Origin: Alphaproteobacteria bacterium
GTDB taxonomy: Bacteria > Pseudomonadota > Alphaproteobacteria > Micavibrionales > Micavibrionaceae
Assembly (NCBI GenBank): GCA_017999645.1
Contig: JAGNLJ010000007.1
Span: 64,207-125,283 of the forward strand
Direction of reading: 5' to 3'
Length of the DNA: 61,077 nucleotides
Below are positions 27,017-35,264 of this stretch, piece after piece; the first letter of the stretch is position 1, and every line of letters begins with the position of its first letter. The notes under the pieces were generated by a model. The model had not been told where the DNA came from. It saw only the letters and a list, made by a program, of their open reading frames with translations, and did not search any database. A program made the translations under genes and the position numbers.

Positions 27017-28225
27017 CTAAGAAGGCAATTTGAAATTATAAATGTCAGCATCCGGGTCGTCTTTCCCTGTCAGGTAATTGCGGATTATCTCCGCGCCGAT
27101 ACGCCCGTTGACAATGCCGTTTCCTCCGAAAGCCAAAACCGCAAAGCAGTTTTTTAATCCGGGCACTGGCCCGATCAACGGTAATCCAGTCGGTGTAACA
27201 CCGAAAGACCCGCACCAGCCATATTCCGGCGTATTATTAATGTTGGGTAATAATCGCTTCATTTTTCGTTGTAGAGCTCTAATTTTTCTCGGCATCATCG
27301 CATCACGTTTTTTCTCATCGAAAAATTCCTCATCTTCTCCACCGCAGATAATCCGACCGTCCTTTATACGCCGCATGTAAAGGTAAGGGTCTGATGCTTC
27401 CCAAAGCATGGGAATATCACCTGCATCCTTCTTCGTTGCTATGGCCCAGGTTGAGAAAATCTTGTAATTCTGTTTTTTCAATTGCTCCGGCACTTCATAG
27501 CCGGTCGTGAAAACGATATAGCGTGCGCTCACGCAAAATCCTGATTTAGTGTATGCGTAAACTCTTCGCGCACTCGGTTCAATATCAGAAATTTCTTCTG
27601 GCGCAAATATTTTCGCGCCGTGTTTGATTGAAATTTTTAAATATCCATGCGCGAGTTTGTAAGGGTTTGCGGAATGATTGCCGGATGACAAAAGAGCGGC
27701 CTTTGCATGTACGGAATAGTGTTTCTTAAGTTGCTTGCGATCAAGAAAATCAGAAGCAAAGCCAATCTGCCGCAAGGCATCTTGCTCTTCTTTCAGGGCA
27801 TAGGGATCAAGAACATTCCCCGCTGTATAAAGAGAAAGCTCAGGGCGCAGGTCACAGGAAATTCCAAGCAGTTGAGTTCTTTCCGCGAGGCTATCAAGCC
27901 CCAGTTTTGAGCGCCGCCATGCGTGCGCGGCCTTGTCAAAGCCGATTTGTCTGGAAAGTTTCGTCAATGGTTCGTCAATTTCGGATTGGAGCAGGGCGGT
28001 TGTCGCCAGCGTAGAGCCTGTCAAAGGAATCCTGCGGTCTATGATAATGACTGAAAATCCGGCATCAGTGAGTTCTTCAGCCATCAGCGCGCCCGTTATG
28101 CCTGCGCCAATCACAAGGACATCAGCGCGCATATCGGATTTCAAATTTTCATACGAAATTTTTGGTCTGGAATAAGCTATCCATACCGATTGGCCCGAGC
28201 GTAGATCTTTTTTAATTGTCACCAT
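27017..28225 (-). CDS. FAD-dependent oxidoreductase, DAO family
   Basis: I prefer ATG 28225 (MVTIKKDL) to the GTG at 28258. The 402-residue product has a dinucleotide site DVLVIGAGITGALMAEEL near residue 35, then GSTLATTALLQSEID, which resembles amine or glycine oxidases of the DAO superfamily. It ends with FAVLAFGGNGIVNGRIGAEI, the usual second FAD contact. Some relatives carry a C-terminal Rieske domain; it is absent here. It likely oxidises an amine or amino acid, but no substrate is implied by the neighbours. Confidence 0.85.
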   Translation of the reverse strand: MVTIKKDLRSGQSVWIAYSRPKISYENLKSDMRADVLVIGAGITGALMAEELTDAGFSVIIIDRRIPLTGSTLATTALLQSEIDEPLTKLSRQIGFDKAAHAWRRSKLGLDSLAERTQLLGISCDLRPELSLYTAGNVLDPYALKEEQDALRQIGFASDFLDRKQLKKHYSVHAKAALLSSGNHSANPYKLAHGYLKISIKHGAKIFAPEEISDIEPSARRVYAYTKSGFCVSARYIVFTTGYEVPEQLKKQNYKIFSTWAIATKKDAGDIPMLWEASDPYLYMRRIKDGRIICGGEDEEFFDEKKRDAMMPRKIRALQRKMKRLLPNINNTPEYGWCGSFGVTPTGLPLIGPVPGLKNCFAVLAFGGNGIVNGRIGAEIIRNYLTGKDDPDADIYNFKLPS

Positions 28226-28336
28226 ATGTGGTCGCACCGGGGCATACTGTAATAACACCAGCGCAGTAGGTTTTATTCCGTGTGGCAGGAAATATTCTTT
28301 TAAATAAATATGTTTTATTTCAATAGTTTACGGGAC

Positions 28337-29518
28337 TTAGGCATGTTGCCCGGCGACATAGCCTGACGACCATGCCCATTGAAAATTGAATCCGCCAAGA
28401 TGGCCGGTGACATCGACTACTTCGCCGATGAAAAACAAACCGGGATTTTTCAGTGATTGCATGGTCTGTGATGAAAGCTCTTTCGTATCCACGCCGCCGA
28501 GAGTAACCTCCGCCGTCCTGTAGCCTTCAGTGCCCGTCGGTGCGATGTGCCATTGATTAATGGTGCGACCAAGATCGTCAAGCATGGCGTGTGGCAGAGC
28601 ACCCAGGGGGCCGCTGCAGGACAATTCATCACAAATACTCTGAGCCAGCCTTCTTGGTAGAATTTCTGAAAGAACATTATTGATGTGTTGTTTTGGATTA
28701 TTCTGTTTGTGCTCTTTGAGGTAAGAGGAGACGTTTAATTGAGGCGCTAAGTCGACAGTTATTTTTTCTTCCGCGCGCCAGTAAGATGAAATCTGCAGAA
28801 TGGATGGGCCGCTTAATCCTCTGTGCGTGAACAACAGGCCTTCACTAAATTTTTTCTTGCCGCAGATGACATCGGCCTCAACTGAAAGCCCGGACAAGGT
28901 TTTGCACTTGTCAAGCATGGTGCCATCGAATGTCAAAGGCACAAGGCCCGCCCGCGTTTCAATTATATTAAGACCAAATTTTCTTGCGATTTCGTATCCA
29001 AAACTGGTCGCTCCGATTTTCGGAATAGAAAGGCCGCCTGTTGCTATCACAAGAGACTCGCATGTTTTTTGTCCTTGATTGGTATCAACCGCATAGCCAC
29101 CTTGCTGCGGCTGAATGTCTTTGATCGTGACCTTTGCATCCAATTTCACGTTCGCTGTTTTCGCCTCGGATAAAAGCATTTCGATTATCTGTGTCGATGA
29201 CTCGTCGCAAAATAGCTGGCCCAGCTTTTTCTCATGAAATTTTATGCCATGCTTCTGCACGAATTCTATAAAATTCTGCGCGGTATACTGCGTGAGCGCT
29301 GATTTGCAAAAATGCGGATTCTGCGAGAGAAAGCAATCTGGGTGGGTGTGAATGTTCGTGAAATTACAGCGACCGCCACCTGAAATGCGGATTTTTTCTG
29401 CGATCTTCTCGCTGTGATCAACAAGCCACACGCGGCGTCCGCGCTTTCCGGCTTCAATCGCACACATCAATCCGGCTGCGCCTGCGCCTATAATAATGAC
29501 GTCATATTCGGGGTGCAT
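28337..29518 (-). CDS. HI0933/YhiN family flavoprotein
   Basis: This 393-residue protein has the FAD motif DVIIIGAGAAGLMCAIEAGKRG at residues 5-26. The family signature KIRISGGGRCNFTN follows, and the C-terminal motif is EVVDVTGHLGGFNFQWAWSSGYVAG. Members (YhiN, BaiN) are flavoproteins of poorly defined function. It reads leftward in line with the alginate genes upstream, but 35 bases of gap and the family type do not tie it to alginate. Confidence 0.9.
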   Translation of the reverse strand: MHPEYDVIIIGAGAAGLMCAIEAGKRGRRVWLVDHSEKIAEKIRISGGGRCNFTNIHTHPDCFLSQNPHFCKSALTQYTAQNFIEFVQKHGIKFHEKKLGQLFCDESSTQIIEMLLSEAKTANVKLDAKVTIKDIQPQQGGYAVDTNQGQKTCESLVIATGGLSIPKIGATSFGYEIARKFGLNIIETRAGLVPLTFDGTMLDKCKTLSGLSVEADVICGKKKFSEGLLFTHRGLSGPSILQISSYWRAEEKITVDLAPQLNVSSYLKEHKQNNPKQHINNVLSEILPRRLAQSICDELSCSGPLGALPHAMLDDLGRTINQWHIAPTGTEGYRTAEVTLGGVDTKELSSQTMQSLKNPGLFFIGEVVDVTGHLGGFNFQWAWSSGYVAGQHA

Positions 29519-29553
29519 TGATCATCCGCCTGTTCTGGCAGGCGAATATATGG

Positions 29554-30771
29554 CTATCGAGGCTCTTTGTCGACAGGCTCAGGAACAGGTGTGGGATGGG
29601 GGTGAAGGATGCGGCTATACAGGTAAGTCATGTCGCCTCCGGTGCGTCGCGATACTATCGGGCGATGCTTTTTCAGGAACGCTTCATGCTCCTGAGCCGG
29701 GAAGCGCGCATTGTACGCTTCCAGCCATGAAAAATGCCCGTCTGACATCGAGGCACTGGAAATCTGCTTGTGATTGGTCAGTTTTTCAAAATAAGACGAA
29801 TCTTTTAATCCTTCAAAAGTCACGGTAACGAGTTTATGCAGCGCGCCGTCATTCACTTCATATAAATCTTCGCCGTTATTCATCGCGGCTTCGCTGACCA
29901 TGACAAGCGGCGCTAATGCAAAAACATGGTATTGCAGCGCCTTCTGACCGCGGATAAGTTCCAGCGGCAAAGTGCCGTCATTTTGCACCTGGACATGCAG
30001 GGCGTATTTAACTTTTCCGACTCCCCAGTCATAAAGCTCCCGGTGCCCGGTCGCGATGCCGGTTTCAGTGATCGCCCATGCAGCCCAGTATAAATGGTTA
30101 TTTTGCTTCCTGACATAAGTGGAAATGTCAGCATAATCATTCATCACCCGCCCGGCAATCTTGAGCAACCAGTTTTCAATCGCGGCTTTTTTATTTTCAT
30201 CAAAAGGAAAATCGCTAACCTGCATATAGGAAGAGGAGAGAGTCCCGAGACTCCATTGCCGAGCATAACCACCCTGGACATTGACCTCGCCGAGAAAAGC
30301 GTCTGCCGCCGCCCATGTATATAACCAGTCCAGCGCGCAATAGGCCGAGCGGCCATCTTTCTTGTTCGTCTTCAAATAGTCATTGGTAAGCGTACTCAGC
30401 CTGTTCTCAAAGCTGTTCAATTTCGCCGTCTGTCCCTGATATATTTTTTGCGCATCCTCGTCGATTTCCGAGCGCGTGGGATCGGATTTTTTATAGACGC
30501 CGCCAAGGACAAGGTCTTTGACCGGGGGCATGGGGCGGGGGCAGGCGGGCTGGACGCGTGCATCCATCGCCGGAGCTGCTGCGGTGCTTAGGGCATAAGG
30601 CGGGTTTAGGGATGAATAATCGGCGCTTGTGTTTCCCCTGCATCCAGCCACCAAAAAGGCAGCGCACAAGGAGGCGCGCAGCGCCTTTTTGTAAAAGGCA
30701 CCGTTATATCTAGAACTTGAAGCGTAGCTCCGTAAATAGTCTGAGCGCTGCGTTATCATTGCTAGGATCAT
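29554..30771 (-). CDS. algL: Alginate lyase, polysaccharide lyase family 5, predicted lipoprotein
   Basis: The mature part matches PL5 AlgL, with QNNHLYWAAWAI (catalytic His and neighbours), PLELIRGQKALQYHVFAL (Arg and Tyr) and a YCALDWLYTWAAADAF segment. AlgL degrades periplasmic alginate that is not exported. Unlike the soluble P. aeruginosa enzyme, the N-terminus ends in LVAGC followed by Arg, a good lipobox, so it may be anchored to the outer membrane. The start is uncertain: ATG 30771 follows a GGGTGA site; GTG 30780 and ATG 30759 are alternatives. All overlap the end of algE by about 50-70 bases. It is the last gene of the algD operon. Confidence 0.88.
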   Translation of the reverse strand: MILAMITQRSDYLRSYASSSRYNGAFYKKALRASLCAAFLVAGCRGNTSADYSSLNPPYALSTAAAPAMDARVQPACPRPMPPVKDLVLGGVYKKSDPTRSEIDEDAQKIYQGQTAKLNSFENRLSTLTNDYLKTNKKDGRSAYCALDWLYTWAAADAFLGEVNVQGGYARQWSLGTLSSSYMQVSDFPFDENKKAAIENWLLKIAGRVMNDYADISTYVRKQNNHLYWAAWAITETGIATGHRELYDWGVGKVKYALHVQVQNDGTLPLELIRGQKALQYHVFALAPLVMVSEAAMNNGEDLYEVNDGALHKLVTVTFEGLKDSSYFEKLTNHKQISSASMSDGHFSWLEAYNARFPAQEHEAFLKKHRPIVSRRTGGDMTYLYSRILHPHPTPVPEPVDKEPR

Positions 30772-32161
30772 ACGCATCACCCGGGAAGAACGTTCCCGCT
30801 ACAAAGCGGAAATCTGTCCGGTCCGCATAGGGGGCGTTTATACCGAATTCCTCGCCCACATTCATATTCAGAGCAAAATCCAGTCCCTGGCCGAGTGATT
30901 TATCGTTTCCGTTGAGGGGGGCTGAAATGCCGCTGCTGCGCAATGACGTTTCTTGTTCGTCCAGGCGGTAATAGAAATAGGTGAGGCTGACATCCGTGGC
31001 TTCGGAGATCGGATATCCGGCACCGGCGCTGAGCACGTGAATATTCGAAAGTTCCGGTCTCAGGACTTCGCCGTAATTTTTCTGCTGCTGACGCTCCAGG
31101 CCAACGCGGCTGGAATTTCCCTGCATGTCGGTCTGGCGGAAGGCATTGTCCGTTCCGGATGAGCCATCGTTACCGGAGCCGAAAGCATATCCTAGTGAGA
31201 ATACAAACCCGCCTTCCTCAAACGGATCGACCGTAGCGGCGGCATCAAGGCCCCATCCCAGGACATCGCGATTGGTTGAGCCAGTTACGAGACGTGCGTC
31301 TGTTCCCGCAGAAGCGGTGTTCAATATATCTTCTTCTCCCGTAACGCCCATGATATCGGCGCGGTATTTTATACGGGCCGCAGACTGCATGGGTTCGCGG
31401 AATTCCCCGGCGGCGCGCACGCCCGCCCAGAAAAGATTCTGGTCTTCATTGTCGCGGTTATTAGCGGGAACGATGCTTCCGGTATCTTCGAGGCCTGAAT
31501 GATCGTCTTCATAAAGGAAGCGGCCCTCAAGGAAATGATTATATTTATATTGCCACGAGCTTTCTCCGAGGACGCGGAATCTGTTTTCGTCATCTTCACG
31601 GAAATCGCCGTCAGTGTTGCTGCGATATGATGACAAATTTTCGCCAACAGCGATAAAATTATTCAGCAGAGTAGAGTTATAATTAAGGCGGACAAGATCA
31701 TTGTCGCTATTCCACCACAGGGCGCGCGGTTCACGAACGCGCTGGCGTCCGACCTGCAAAGACAACGGCACAATACCCGCCAGGCTCTTCTTTTGCAGAT
31801 ATAATTCCCTTAATTCAAAAAAGGATTGATCCGCGCCCACAGACTGACCGGTTTCATCTTCAAAACCAGTCTCGCCATCTATATTAAGGGCGCGCCCGTG
31901 GAAAAATCCGAACAGATCTTCATTAAAATCGACGCCGGTCAGAAGCTGGATCTGCTGTGAAAAACTGTCCGCCATTTCGTCGTTGGCAGTCCCGAGATCT
32001 TTATTTTCCTCGGTGATATATTGCAGGGTCACGCGGATATCTGTTTTGATTTTATCCTGCCAGCCCCCGGTTTGAGCGGTTTCTTGCGCAAGTGCGGGAA
32101 CGGCAAGACATGCCAGACAAAGGGCGCTTACATGCACCTTGTATTTAAATCTCGAAATCAC
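30710..32161 (-). CDS. algE: Alginate export outer-membrane porin
   Basis: This 483-residue protein begins with a signal peptide (LACLAVPALAQ, cleaved near residue 25) and ends in Phe (LRFKF), as outer-membrane barrels do. It holds alternating strands throughout and the AlgE signature GRQRVREPRALWWNSDNDLVR, with repeated LEGRFLYED-like strands. AlgE is the outer-membrane pore for alginate, charged positively inside. The length is close to P. aeruginosa AlgE (490). A strong AAGGGGAG ribosome site precedes ATG 32161, and the gene follows algK by 18 bases. Confidence 0.92.
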   Translation of the reverse strand: MISRFKYKVHVSALCLACLAVPALAQETAQTGGWQDKIKTDIRVTLQYITEENKDLGTANDEMADSFSQQIQLLTGVDFNEDLFGFFHGRALNIDGETGFEDETGQSVGADQSFFELRELYLQKKSLAGIVPLSLQVGRQRVREPRALWWNSDNDLVRLNYNSTLLNNFIAVGENLSSYRSNTDGDFREDDENRFRVLGESSWQYKYNHFLEGRFLYEDDHSGLEDTGSIVPANNRDNEDQNLFWAGVRAAGEFREPMQSAARIKYRADIMGVTGEEDILNTASAGTDARLVTGSTNRDVLGWGLDAAATVDPFEEGGFVFSLGYAFGSGNDGSSGTDNAFRQTDMQGNSSRVGLERQQQKNYGEVLRPELSNIHVLSAGAGYPISEATDVSLTYFYYRLDEQETSLRSSGISAPLNGNDKSLGQGLDFALNMNVGEEFGINAPYADRTDFRFVAGTFFPGDAYDPSNDNAALRLFTELRFKF

Positions 32162-32179
32162 CTTATCTCCCCTTAAATT

Positions 32180-32932
32180 CTATCCCGATTTTCCCTGTAA
32201 TCTTTCCAGGTTGCCATCGGTAGACAAACCATTTTGCTTGGCCAGCGTATAGTAATTTTTTGCCTTTTGGTAATCTTGTGGCACATCTGTGCCCTTTTCG
32301 TAGATTTTCCCGAGCTCTAAATAACCGCGGGCATAACCATTTTGTGCTGCTAATTCATATAGTTGCAGCGCCAGATCCATATTTTTGGGAATTAATTCCC
32401 CTCTTTGATAAAGCTGGCCGCGGTAGAAATCAGCCTTCGGGTAATCCTGTGCCGAGGCCTGCTGATAATACTGGTCCGCAACTTGTCCGTTTGCAGGCAC
32501 GCCGATGCCCTTTTCATGCGCATAGCCAAGATTGAAGAGGGCGCTGGCGTCACCACTTGCAGCTGCCTCATGGAGCAATTTCAGACCTTCCTGAGGGGGA
32601 ATAGAGGGGTTTTCTGTCAGCGCAAGCGCTCCGATGTGGGCTTGTGTCTTGGGAATGAGTTTTGCAGCTCCAGGGTCTCCCTTGGCTTGTGCTTCCTCAA
32701 AAAGCGCCAGCGCCTTTTGCGGGTTCGCATCGGCGCCGCGGCCATATAGGTACATTTTCCCAAGCTCGGTTTTTGCTTTCGGAATACCGAATTCCGCGAG
32801 CGGCTCGTAATTTGCCCGAGCGGCTGCGTAATCCTGGTTTTTAACGGCGCGGTTGCCAGTCTGCATATCGGGCATGCTGCATGCCGACAGAGCAAACATA
32901 ATCGCAAACATTGGAAATGCTTTAGGCGGCAA
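32180..32932 (-). CDS. algK: Short AlgK-like Sel1/TPR lipoprotein
   Basis: This 250-residue protein has a lipobox FALSAC near residue 18, preceded by a hydrophobic segment. Sel1/TPR-like repeats follow, for example KAKTELGKMYLYGRGAD, ASALFNLGYAHEKGIGVP and ARGYLELGKIYEKGTDVPQDY. AlgK scaffolds the periplasmic alginate complex and helps AlgE reach the outer membrane. It is about half the length of Pseudomonas AlgK (about 475), with roughly five or six repeats instead of nine or ten. Position between algA and algE supports the name. It overlaps the end of algA by 11 bases. Confidence 0.78.
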   Translation of the reverse strand: MPPKAFPMFAIMFALSACSMPDMQTGNRAVKNQDYAAARANYEPLAEFGIPKAKTELGKMYLYGRGADANPQKALALFEEAQAKGDPGAAKLIPKTQAHIGALALTENPSIPPQEGLKLLHEAAASGDASALFNLGYAHEKGIGVPANGQVADQYYQQASAQDYPKADFYRGQLYQRGELIPKNMDLALQLYELAAQNGYARGYLELGKIYEKGTDVPQDYQKAKNYYTLAKQNGLSTDGNLERLQGKSG

Positions 32933-34043
32933 GATGTGTCCCCAGTTTCTTGATCATGATTGCTGACGCCTCATTGGGCATCATGGCCTGAAGATTCTGC
33001 ACCATGGCTTTCAAAGATTCTGTGTTGTTTTTATCCGCAACTAGGACGGAGTCACCCGCATCGATGACAATGACATTTTCAAGTCCAACACAGGTAATGA
33101 GACGGTCCTGCGCCATAATCATTGAATTTTTAGTGTCGTGGCAAACGGCGTTTCCATCCATGGCATTGCCGGCAATGTCTTTCGTCTTCATTTCCCATAG
33201 GCTTTCCCAGCAACCGACATCTGTCCATTTGGGATCGCAGGGAATAACCGCAACCGAATCCGATTTTTCAAGGACGGCAGTCTCAAACGGCTCTTTTTTG
33301 ATTTTTTTATAAATATGCTTGAGAGGTTGGCGTGGGCTGAACGAGCCATCGAGAGAGTTTACAACTGTTTGCCATGTTTCGGGGGCATAGATCATAAAAT
33401 TCTTCTCTATGGCTTTTGCGCTACACAGATGCATACCGCTGCTCCACAGATATTCACCGGAATTAAGAAATTTAAGTGCAACATCATGCTTGGGCTTTTC
33501 AAAAAACTGCTGGACATGATAACTGCCCGAGCCGTTAATGCTTTCAGACTTTCTAATGTACCCGTACCCCGTTTCGGGGCGCGTAGGCTGGATTCCGAAA
33601 GTGACCAGATAGCCGTTGGCTGCTGCTTTCGATGCTTTCAGCACCGCTTGCTTTAATGCCTCTTCATTACCGATATAATGATCTGCAGGAAGGATCCAGA
33701 GCAGCGCATCTTCACCGAACTCTTTTTTAACATACTGGGCTGCGAAAGCCACGGCAGCGGCAGTATTGCGCGCTTCAGGCTCCAACAGAACATGGCGTTT
33801 CAAAAATGGAGAAATCTCTTCATATTGCCTGAACGTTTCATCGCGCATGTTCCCGAGAGTCACGGTAACGACGTCAGAGGGATTCATTCCTAAAATATCG
33901 AGCGTCCGGACAACTGTTCTTTGCAACAGCGTGTATTCATCCAGCAGTTTCAAAAACTGTTTCGGCGTGCCGGTTCTACTGAGAGGCCATAATCTCGTGC
34001 CTGATCCGCCACAAAGAATGACTGGAATGATTTTTTGCATCAA
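32922..34043 (-). CDS. algA: Mannose-1-phosphate guanylyltransferase, without isomerase domain
   Basis: This 373-residue enzyme begins with the nucleotidyl motif VILCGGSGTRLWPLSRTGTPKQF at residues 8-30. ETGYGYIRK, EKPKHDVALKFL and the C-terminal linker ENVIVIDAGDSVLVADKN follow. It makes GDP-mannose, the substrate of AlgD. Pseudomonas AlgA is about 481 residues because of a C-terminal cupin phosphomannose isomerase; that domain is absent here, so the function resembles ManC/CpsB. A separate isomerase must lie elsewhere. Position inside the alg operon fixes the role. Confidence 0.9.
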   Translation of the reverse strand: MMQKIIPVILCGGSGTRLWPLSRTGTPKQFLKLLDEYTLLQRTVVRTLDILGMNPSDVVTVTLGNMRDETFRQYEEISPFLKRHVLLEPEARNTAAAVAFAAQYVKKEFGEDALLWILPADHYIGNEEALKQAVLKASKAAANGYLVTFGIQPTRPETGYGYIRKSESINGSGSYHVQQFFEKPKHDVALKFLNSGEYLWSSGMHLCSAKAIEKNFMIYAPETWQTVVNSLDGSFSPRQPLKHIYKKIKKEPFETAVLEKSDSVAVIPCDPKWTDVGCWESLWEMKTKDIAGNAMDGNAVCHDTKNSMIMAQDRLITCVGLENVIVIDAGDSVLVADKNNTESLKAMVQNLQAMMPNEASAIMIKKLGTHLAA

Positions 34044-34121
34044 ACATTTTCCTTATTTAAAATATGGACACACGAGAGCATCTGTTTAACGCGCTGCAAC
34101 AAGAAAAATTCCAAATTATTT

Positions 34122-35204
34122 TTAAAAAATTACGAATTCAACGTAAGCGGGCTGGCCTACGAGCTCGGGCGGGATGGGATCTGTCGTTTTAATGCGCACC
34201 TGTATTGTGTCTGTTTCAAAAACAGGCGGCAGGAATTGCGTAATGTGACCTTCTATGAATTTATTTTCACCAGCGACTTGTACATACGCATCATCTAGCA
34301 GGCGCAGGCGATGACTTTGATCTGGACGGACGCTGGCGGTAACCCAGCTATTGGTTTTAAGCGGCAGCAACTCGAAAAGAGGTTTGCCCATGGCCTGGAA
34401 TTCGCCATCTTTAGCAAAACTTTTATAGACAACGCAATCGCATGGGCTTTTGATTACGATGCTGTCTTTGGTAATGACAGGTGGCGTGTCAGCTTCGCCA
34501 GTAACGGCAGAAGCGCTTACGTTCTCAGGCTGCGAGGATTGTGGCTTGAGTACGGCAAGTTCTTGTCCTTTTGTCACTTTCTGAGCACCTGCGGCGAGCA
34601 ATGAATCGTAAACCCCGTCGCCTGCGGCACTTACGGTATAGGTATCGGCCTCAATAACCGCCATATAGGACTTAACGATAGATGTGTTCTCATAGATGCT
34701 TCCGGCCAGAAGAAGCAGCCCGGTCACGCCTGCCAGGACAATAAGCCCAAGCGGAACGAAGCGGCTCCACTTGTTGTGAGGGTAAAGATCGACTTTAGGC
34801 ACATCATTCTGTTTAAGAACTTCCATGATCTGCCCGTCATTTGCGATTTCCCCTGAAAGCGAGGATTTGATAACCAGGTTGAGCAGGGAAAGCTGGCGCG
34901 AGTCGATCTCAGTAAAGGTAAAGCCCACGGTGTTAAGAATCTGGTTATAGTAAACAGGCTTGGCCTTGAGCTGAAGATGAAATGCGAAATTCTGAAACGG
35001 GAAATAGATTTTTAAATCTTGGATACCTTGTTCGAATACTTGCCGCCCGGCTTTGATGCAGAATCCGCCAGCAGAAATATCATCCGTCATGTATTTTTCC
35101 ATCCCGATAACGATGATGGCGGGCACTTGGAGACGAACATGATGGCGTTGCGGCTCGGACTCACGTTCGATTTTCGCCGCTGTAGCAACACTCTGTATAG
35201 CCAT
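34122..35204 (-). CDS. alg44: Alg44-type PilZ protein, c-di-GMP receptor of alginate polymerase
   Basis: This 360-residue protein has an N-terminal PilZ domain, a single membrane segment (residues about 171-190, LIVLAGVTGLLLLAG) and a periplasmic membrane-fusion-like part with IKSPCDCVVYKSFAKDGEFQ. The c-di-GMP motifs are intact: RHHVR at 20-24 (RxxxR) and DISAGG at 42-47 ([D/N]xSxxG). In Pseudomonas, Alg44 binds c-di-GMP and stimulates Alg8. A GGGGAC ribosome site precedes ATG 35204. Gaps of 60 and 78 bases flank it, larger than elsewhere in the operon. Confidence 0.92.
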   Translation of the reverse strand: MAIQSVATAAKIERESEPQRHHVRLQVPAIIVIGMEKYMTDDISAGGFCIKAGRQVFEQGIQDLKIYFPFQNFAFHLQLKAKPVYYNQILNTVGFTFTEIDSRQLSLLNLVIKSSLSGEIANDGQIMEVLKQNDVPKVDLYPHNKWSRFVPLGLIVLAGVTGLLLLAGSIYENTSIVKSYMAVIEADTYTVSAAGDGVYDSLLAAGAQKVTKGQELAVLKPQSSQPENVSASAVTGEADTPPVITKDSIVIKSPCDCVVYKSFAKDGEFQAMGKPLFELLPLKTNSWVTASVRPDQSHRLRLLDDAYVQVAGENKFIEGHITQFLPPVFETDTIQVRIKTTDPIPPELVGQPAYVEFVIF

Positions 35205-35264
35205 ACTAAAAAGTCCCCTTGATTAGATCACTCCCGCAAACGGGCTTTCGATTAAAAGGTTCCA

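Noticed and set aside
27017-29518. The two flavoprotein genes as part of the alginate operon
   Set aside because: They read in the same direction but belong to general families, have gaps of 35 and about 110 bases, and lack any alginate-specific feature.
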